Assembly (NCBI GenBank): GCA_027605045.1
Contig: JAQFWX010000003.1
Location: forward strand, 2,046,001-2,110,000
Source of the DNA: Phallus indusiatus
Taxonomy: Eukaryota; Basidiomycota; Agaricomycetes; Phallales; Phallaceae
DNA length: 64,000 nt
Direction: 5' to 3'
Part shown: one piece after another, positions 58,757-64,000 of the stretch
Numbering within the stretch: position 1 is the first letter of the stretch
How the letters are laid out: every line of letters starts with the position of its first letter
Notes under the pieces: generated by a model
The model's database searches: none
Told to the model about the DNA's origin: nothing
Seen by the model: only the letters and a program-made list of their open reading frames with translations
Translations under genes and position numbers: made by a program

Positions 58757-59108
58757 TGTTAGGGCGACTCAGGGCACACACCTAGAGGAGGGAAAACCTA
58801 AGATCTATTGAGGGACAACGACTAACTACTCACCTAGAGGAGGGAAAACCTAAGAGAACAAGCTTAGGTATCCCCCTCTAGGGAAAACGCATATAAGTAC
58901 CGAATATGAGGCGCCCGACTGATCTCCATGGGATCCGAGGAGATACAAACAGAAATCGAAAGAAATCGAAGAGATCGAGAAAACGAGAAAACGAGGGAAC
59001 TAATGGAAACGGCAAAGTACGGGAAATGGAGGAAATCGTAATACGAAATGAAACCGAAAGAAATCGAAGAAATCGAATAATCGGAGGAGGCGCTAGCGTA
59101 CCGTGACA
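58757..59108 (-). repeat. Gypsy-C solo LTR without target duplication
   Basis: 352 bp, ends TGTTAGGG and CCGTGACA on the + strand. Flanks CTTGT and TGTGA do not match, and the gag-to-RT core of Gypsy-B is missing at this point. Confidence 0.92.
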
Positions 59109-59233
59109 TGTGAGGCCTGGGATTCCTGCCTTGCCATGCGGGCATCCATTTCCGCGAATTGCCGCATAATAATAGTCGCCACATCGTTGAGGGTGACGAG
59201 TGGGGGTGCAGAGGGTGGAGGAGAAGAGTCCAT
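59109..59233 (-). pseudogene. gag: Gypsy-B gag, first 41 codons
   Basis: ATG 59233 opens MDSSPPPSAPPLVTLND..IIMRQFAEMDARMARQ and stops at the Gypsy-C LTR. It is the only gag left in this element. Confidence 0.7.
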
Positions 59234-59397
59234 GAGAGAGAGAAAGGAAAATGGGGTTTTTAAGATGGAGCAGAGGGGTCGGTTATAGACGGGACTCGAA
59301 GGAAAAATACGACACTGCGATAGTCGGTGTCGAGCGCGATTTTTCGATAACGAGTGTCGATAAAAACGGCCAGTCTGCGAGTAGAAGCTTGTTCTAC

Positions 59398-59794
59398 TGT
59401 TAGGGCTACTCAGCTCAGACTAGAGGGAGGGGATCCTAAGAGATATATATTGGGAAAGTACTAACTACTCACCTAGAGGGAGGGGATCCTAAGAGAACAA
59501 GCTTAGGGACCCTCACTCTAGGTACAGCTACTATATACACAAAACGACGACGCGGCGTGCGGCCCTGGCACAGCTAAGTGCCAGGCGCCCAAGCCGAATC
59601 TAAGCAACGTGATGTCACGGGCATCACGCCGGGTACGAGTGTGCGACGCGCGCGAGTAGAGAAAGTGAAATAGAGACAGAACAAGGAAGCGGAAAGTAAA
59701 AGTAAAACACGGAAATAATAAATGAAATAGAAATGAAGTGATGCCGATGGTAATAATCAAGGAAAATGAGAGACAGCAGTAGCATACCCTGACA
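59398..59794 (-). repeat. Gypsy-B 5' LTR
   Basis: 397 bp. Immediately downstream on the minus strand is a hairpin (59380-59398, stem AGTAGAA/TTCTACT, 5-nt loop) and not a TGG-starting primer site. Confidence 0.95.
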
Positions 59795-59799
59795 GAGGG

Positions 59800-59911
59800 T
59801 CCCTAAGCTTGTTCTCTTAGGATCCCCTCCCTCTAGGTGAGTAGTTAGTTTCCCTTCCAATATATTGTCTTAGGATCCCCTCCCTCTAGTCTGAGTTGAG
59901 TAGCCCTAACA
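59800..59911 (+). repeat. Outer solo Gypsy-B LTR, right part
   Basis: It resumes after the target duplication GAGGG (59795-59799) with tccctaagcttg and ends CCCTAACA before GGACC. Confidence 0.92.
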
Positions 59912-60304
59912 GGACCTGGCTACCGTAGCAGCGAGACAGTTTGTTTTGCGACCGTGATCGCATGCTTGAGGTGTTTTTAAGAGGTGAATAAGCATAAAAT
60001 GCAGTATGAAGAATATAAACTATTTTAATGTCATCATGATAGCTTGGATAGAACCGAAACAAATTCTTCTCAAGACTGTGGATCCAGCGATAGAGTTGTC
60101 GTCACCCCAAAGTGCCTTTCATATTGTTCTTTACGCATGTCCCGCTTTCTCCACTTCACTAATTGTAGTTAGAATCGTGGACTCAAGCCCCCAAGTTGAC
60201 GTTCGGCTCCGGGCTATGCAAGACTATTCTAGCTAACCGATAGTTGAGGCAATGTTTTGTGCCATCCATGACACCCTAACCACCCAGTGGTTTCAAGATG
60301 TTTC

Positions 60305-60655
60305 TGTTAGGGCGACTCAGGGCACACACCTAGAGGAGGGAAAACCTAAGATCTATTGAGGGGCATCGACTAACTACTCACCTAGAGGAGGGAAAACCTA
60401 AGAGAACAAGCTTAGGCATCCCCCTCTAGGGAAAACGCATATAAGTACAGAGTCCGAGGCGCCCGACTGATCTCCATGGGATCCGAGGAGATACAACAGA
60501 AATCGGAGTAGATCGAAGAGATCAAAAAATCGAGAAAACGATGAAAATAGTGGAAACGGCGGAATACGGGAAATGAAGGAAATCGAAACACGAAATGAAA
60601 TCGAACGAAATCGAAAAGATCGAATAATCGGGCGAGGTGCTAGCGTACCGTAACA
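60305..60655 (-). repeat. Gypsy-C solo LTR, TSD GTTTC
   Basis: 351 bp; perfect duplication GTTTC at 60300-60304 and 60656-60660, within D2. Its right end is TAACA, changed from TGACA. Confidence 0.93.
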
Positions 60656-60962
60656 GTTTCGGTAGAACAATCGCTAATTTGATTTAATTTTATCATTGGA
60701 AACCGTGTTGCGCTCGGCAGTGGAGCAAAAGGCATGAAACGGTACTTTGATTTCATCAGTTCTCGTTCTGAATTTAAGTTTGCAGGTATTGTTTTCTAAC
60801 TTTTTTGAGCTCTTCCCTTTTTTACTAGAGATATAGTCACACCATCCTAGTGTGTTTCCGCTGAGCCTGAGCGCTCTCATTATACATGTTATTGGGAGGA
60901 CGTCGGCTTGAATGGAGAAAGTGCCCGTCTCGCCGACAACATTGCCCTCCTATAATGCCGGC

Positions 60963-61314
60963 TGTTAGGGCGACTCAGGGCACACGCCTAGAGGAGGGAA
61001 AACCTAAGATCTATTGAGGGGCAGCGACTAACTACTCACCTAGAGGAGGGAAAACCTAAGAGAACAAGCTTAGGTATCCCCCTCTAGGGAAAACGCATAT
61101 AAGTACAGGATACGAAGCGCTCGACTGATCCCCATGGGATCCGAGGAGATACAGACAGAAATCGAGGAAAATCGAAGAGATCGAAAAATCGAGAAAACGA
61201 TGGAACTAATGGAAACGGCAAAGTACGGGAAATGAAGGAAATCGTAACACGAAATGAAACCGAAAGAAATCGAAGAAATCGAATAATCGGAAAAGGCGCT
61301 AGCATACCGTGACA
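60963..61314 (-). repeat. Gypsy-C solo LTR, TSD CCGGC
   Basis: 352 bp; perfect duplication CCGGC at 60958-60962 and 61315-61319, within D2. Confidence 0.93.
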
Positions 61315-61470
61315 CCGGCCTGATCGAATCCGGTTTGGCTGTCGTTAAACCTATTGCGGGTATATGTGTAAGCTTTAGTTCATATCAAATATCAAGCCCA
61401 TCAGAGATAGAAGTAATGGTTGTAGACAATTCAGTAGGCCAGCTTCTGCATTCAATATTCAACTCTGCCG

Positions 61471-62642
61471 TTCACTGCCTCATAGATACATCTTTTTTTT
61501 CCCGAAAATGAGCAAGATGCTGCAAATGCTGTCAAGTTCTCAATAGCAAGTGATTTACGGATCGGAACAAAAGGGCTGTCAGTGTTTCAAACCATTGTTC
61601 GATTTAGGTACACATTTAATTCATAAAGCTTTTTTTTCTCTCCAATGAAAGAAAGGTCCAATGATAGACTCAACTTGAGAGATACCTTTTGAACAAGCGA
61701 ACGAATTGCTTAATCCTATGGCGCTGCATAGCCGAAGGGTTTACATGGTTTGTATCGGCATCGAGTAATAAGCTGATCAAAAGGTTAGAACGGAACAACT
61801 CTTAAATCGTCTCTTGCTACAGCTGCACCACACGTTTTCAAACGTGTTTTGGAACTTTCCGAGAAACACCCAACGGATCCATCACGTGTACCGTTCGAAG
61901 TCTTTCTCAATTTTTAATTTTTTCCATATAGAAAAATCTGTGAGGTTCCTCCTGGCGCGACCGCATGTCGCAGGCAGCCGAATGCTCTTATCCTTATATA
62001 TTGTGACAAAGGAGGCGTTGATGTGAAACATGCACGTTTCATCTCACGAGAGCTACAGTAGGATATACTTTCAATGTCAATTTTTTGTTCGCTGACAAAT
62101 AACTTTCTAGCTACGGATCCTACTGATTTGCAAATCAAACCACAGCAGTTATGGGGCAAGAATTATTCACGCTTGCAAAGGATCAAACACAAGTATGATC
62201 CCAATTCTGTTTTCAAAAGATGGATTCCTATTCTTTTAAGTCCATAATCATGGTGCTTCATGTCGTTTACGTTGTGTATTATTTATTTTTATATCCTTGT
62301 AGTATTCGAGATTGGACTAAGTGTAACCTTTCAAATCAGATTGGAGCTCAAGCTCCACCGCACAGCATACATATAAAATTCCAGGACCGGAACATCGCCT
62401 CCTGATCATAATCGAAAACCCTAAATTCGGCGAAAGCTGATCCGTGATTTTCTGATTGATGTGCTTGGAGACCGGGTTTGGAATAAGTGCTTATGCTACT
62501 ATGAGGTTAGCGTCTTTAAAAATCTGATTTGTAGGCGAATTTGCTGTTTATACCAATCGGTGATCTCGGTTGCAGCTCCTGGAGACCTCCAGAAGCTCCC
62601 AGAGTGCACCAAGCCTCCCAGAATTGCCAGAACCTTAAACCC
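61471..62642. other. Intergenic region without recognised gene
   Basis: Only short ORFs without support. No repeat recognised before the Gypsy-C element. Confidence 0.35.
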
Positions 62643-62647
62643 AGAAC

Positions 62648-62999
62648 TGTTAGGGCGACTCAGGGCACACACCTAGAGGAGGGAAAACCTAAGATCTATT
62701 GCGGGGCAGCAACTAACTACTCACCTAGAGGAGGGAAAACCTAAGAGAACAAGCTTAGGTATCCCCCTCTAGGGAAATCGCATATAAGTACAGGATATGA
62801 GGCGCCCGACTGATCTCCATGGGATCCGAGGAGATACAGGCAGAACTCGAAATAAATCGAAAAGATCGAGAAATCGAGAAAACGATGAAAATAGTGGAAA
62901 CGACAAAATACGGGAAATGATGGAAATCGAAGCATGAAATGAAATCGAAAGAAATCGAAGAAATCGAATAATCGGAAAAGGCGCTAGCGTACCGTGACA
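62648..62999 (-). repeat. Gypsy-C 3' LTR
   Basis: 352 bp. It has a duplicated CTAGAGGAGGGAAAACCTAAG motif and the same CCTAAGAGAACAAGCTTAGG palindrome as Gypsy-B. Confidence 0.94.
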
Positions 63000-63041
63000 C
63001 CACCCCCCCCTTCAACAAGGCGGCGACCCGACGCCTGAGAT

Positions 63042-64000
63042 TCAGCTATTAGGACGCGGAAGGAAAATAAGACCGCCAATCATTCTGGGTGCATTCGGAT
63101 GAGATCGATAGAAATCTTGTACGAGATCGTGTGCTGCGACATCTTTCTCGGGAATCCATTGGTCGTGCTCTGGACCATAGCCCTCCCAGCGAACCTTGAA
63201 CTCCAGTCGCCGGCGGAAAACACGACTGTCCAATATTTCTTCAACCACATAATGTTCACCATCATCGCGAATCTCCGGGGGTGGAGGAGGTTTAGAACGA
63301 CGACCTGGTATACTGTCCGGTCTCACTGGTTTCAACTTACTGACGTGGAACACGGGGTGAATTCGAGACATCGATTTTGGTAGAACGAGTCGATATGAGC
63401 GGGTCCCGACTTTGGTCGCGATGGGAAATGGGCCTAGAAAGCGATGCGATAATTTGGCAGATGGACGAGTGGTTTTGATGTCGCTAGCATCTAGATAAAC
63501 CTTATCTCCAGATTTGTAGTTAGGAGCCGGTAAATGTTTACGATCGTAGTACTTAGCCATGTCGTCCTTAGCCTTAAGAATCGCAGCGCGAGCTTCCTCC
63601 CAAGAATGAGACATCCTATCCTTGAAGTCATTAACCGATTCGATCTTCGATTCTGTTGAACGCGGTTCGAAACCCATTCGAGGATGGCGACCAGTATCGA
63701 GTTCGAAAGGTGTCGCTTGGGTAGCCGAATGAACATGATTGTTATATGCGAACTCGGCCATCGGTAGCAATCGATCCCAGTCGTCTTGACGCTCAGAGGT
63801 GAAGATACGAAGATACTGCTCTACTTCAGCGTTCGCTCGTTCTGTCTGACCATCGGTCTGGGGGTGGTATGCAGTAGAGCGCGCAAGCCGAATACCAAGT
63901 AATCGAGAGAGTTCCTGGGTAAAACGAGACGAGAACTGAGGTCCGCGATCCGAGATGATCTTCTCGGGTAGTCCATGCAACTTCCAGACGTGTTGGAGGT
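63042..64000 (-). CDS. pol: Gypsy-C integrase core and chromodomain (5' partial)
   Basis: The frame is open to the window edge (HVWKLHGLPEKIISDRGPQF). Second and third catalytic residues are in ISDRGPQF and HPQTDGQTERANAE. The chromodomain reads HYVVEEILDSRVFRRRLEFK, then WEGYGPEHDQWIPEKDV. The protein ends GGLIFLPRPNS at 63042. No breaks, so the element may be intact beyond the window. Confidence 0.93.
   Translation of the reverse strand, partial: LQHVWKLHGLPEKIISDRGPQFSSRFTQELSRLLGIRLARSTAYHPQTDGQTERANAEVEQYLRIFTSERQDDWDRLLPMAEFAYNNHVHSATQATPFELDTGRHPRMGFEPRSTESKIESVNDFKDRMSHSWEEARAAILKAKDDMAKYYDRKHLPAPNYKSGDKVYLDASDIKTTRPSAKLSHRFLGPFPIATKVGTRSYRLVLPKSMSRIHPVFHVSKLKPVRPDSIPGRRSKPPPPPEIRDDGEHYVVEEILDSRVFRRRLEFKVRWEGYGPEHDQWIPEKDVAAHDLVQDFYRSHPNAPRMIGGLIFLPRPNS

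Larger units (their letters stand above)
43659..59794 (-). mobile_element. Gypsy-B element, 16.1 kb with internal insertions, TSD GAGGG
   Basis: Two 397-bp LTRs in the same orientation bound the element. The 5-bp duplication GAGGG lies at 43654-43658 and 59795-59799. On the minus strand the order is 5' LTR, gag start, (deletion with Gypsy-C LTR), RT-RNase H, (2.5-kb insertion), integrase zinc finger, (Gypsy-A copy 2), integrase core and chromodomain, purine tract, 3' LTR. Without insertions it would be far shorter. The LTRs differ at roughly ten positions, mostly C/T changes at CpG. Confidence 0.93.
43164..61470. repeat. Duplicated unit, copy D2, split by nested insertions
   Basis: The pieces 43164-43383, 59912-60304, 60656-60962 and 61315-61470 are collinear with D1. 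The gaps are the nested Gypsy-B complex and two Gypsy-C solo LTRs. Removing them gives a unit of roughly 1 kb. Confidence 0.7.
62648..64000 (-). mobile_element. Gypsy-C element, 3' LTR and pol end; rest outside window
   Basis: The 3' LTR (62648-62999), a purine tract (minus strand GAAGGGGGGGGGTGG, about 63000-63014) and the pol end follow in order. The element is a sister of Gypsy-B in protein sequence and LTR design. The expected duplication on this side is AGAAC (62643-62647). Confidence 0.93.

Noticed and set aside
59380..59398. Hairpin after the Gypsy-B LTR as a tRNA anticodon-arm match
   Set aside because: The loop lacks the U at position 33 required in either orientation.
58864..63018. 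Repeated ORFs reading ISSISFGFIS near 58864, 60398, 61070 and 62755
   Set aside because: These are translations of the Gypsy-C LTR with its GAAATCGA repeats.

Overview
The window looks like a stretch of an Agaricomycete (mushroom-forming basidiomycete) genome. The few host genes carry short GT-AG introns of about 37-70 nt and belong to families typical of these fungi: DUF6533 and DUF6535 membrane proteins, a SET-domain protein and a type-B carboxylesterase. More than half of the window is LTR-retrotransposon sequence of the Ty3/gypsy type.

Left end (1-14.8 kb): a Gypsy-A element on the + strand, running off the left edge, with gag-protease, pol, an extra third ORF and its 3' LTR. It is followed by a fragment of an unknown LTR, a truncated inverted Gypsy-A copy that sits in a Gypsy-B LTR, a solo Gypsy-B LTR, two hAT-type MITEs with perfect 8-bp target duplications, another solo LTR and a block of GGCCTGG-type motifs. 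Gene island (15-42 kb): a DUF6533 gene, an unknown low-complexity protein gene, a complete 8-exon carboxylesterase, a truncated DUF6535 paralogue, a full DUF6535 gene, a long poor region holding a diverged tandem duplication, a SET-domain gene, a duplicated unit (D1), a second DUF6533 gene and a Vma12-like pseudogene, with solo LTRs between them.

Right part (43-64 kb): a nest of insertions that can be ordered from target-site duplications. The second copy of the duplicated unit (D2) holds a solo Gypsy-B LTR (TSD GGACC). This holds a Gypsy-B element 16 kb long (TSD GAGGG), which holds a complete 9.8-kb Gypsy-A copy (TSD CCACC) inside its integrase. That copy in turn holds a hAT MITE (TSD GGTTCAGC) and a solo LTR (TSD TGGAG). 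Gypsy-B also holds a 2.5-kb insertion with two intronless unknown genes, and a Gypsy-C solo LTR at a deletion. Two more Gypsy-C solo LTRs lie in D2, and the window ends inside a Gypsy-C element.

The most unusual thing I see is that Gypsy-A (LTRs, gag, pol and third ORF alike) is packed with perfect short inverted repeats, many with 7-10 bp stems. Differences between LTR copies fall mostly in the loops. Its third ORF lies behind its own TATA box and encodes a coiled-coil/acidic protein I cannot assign.
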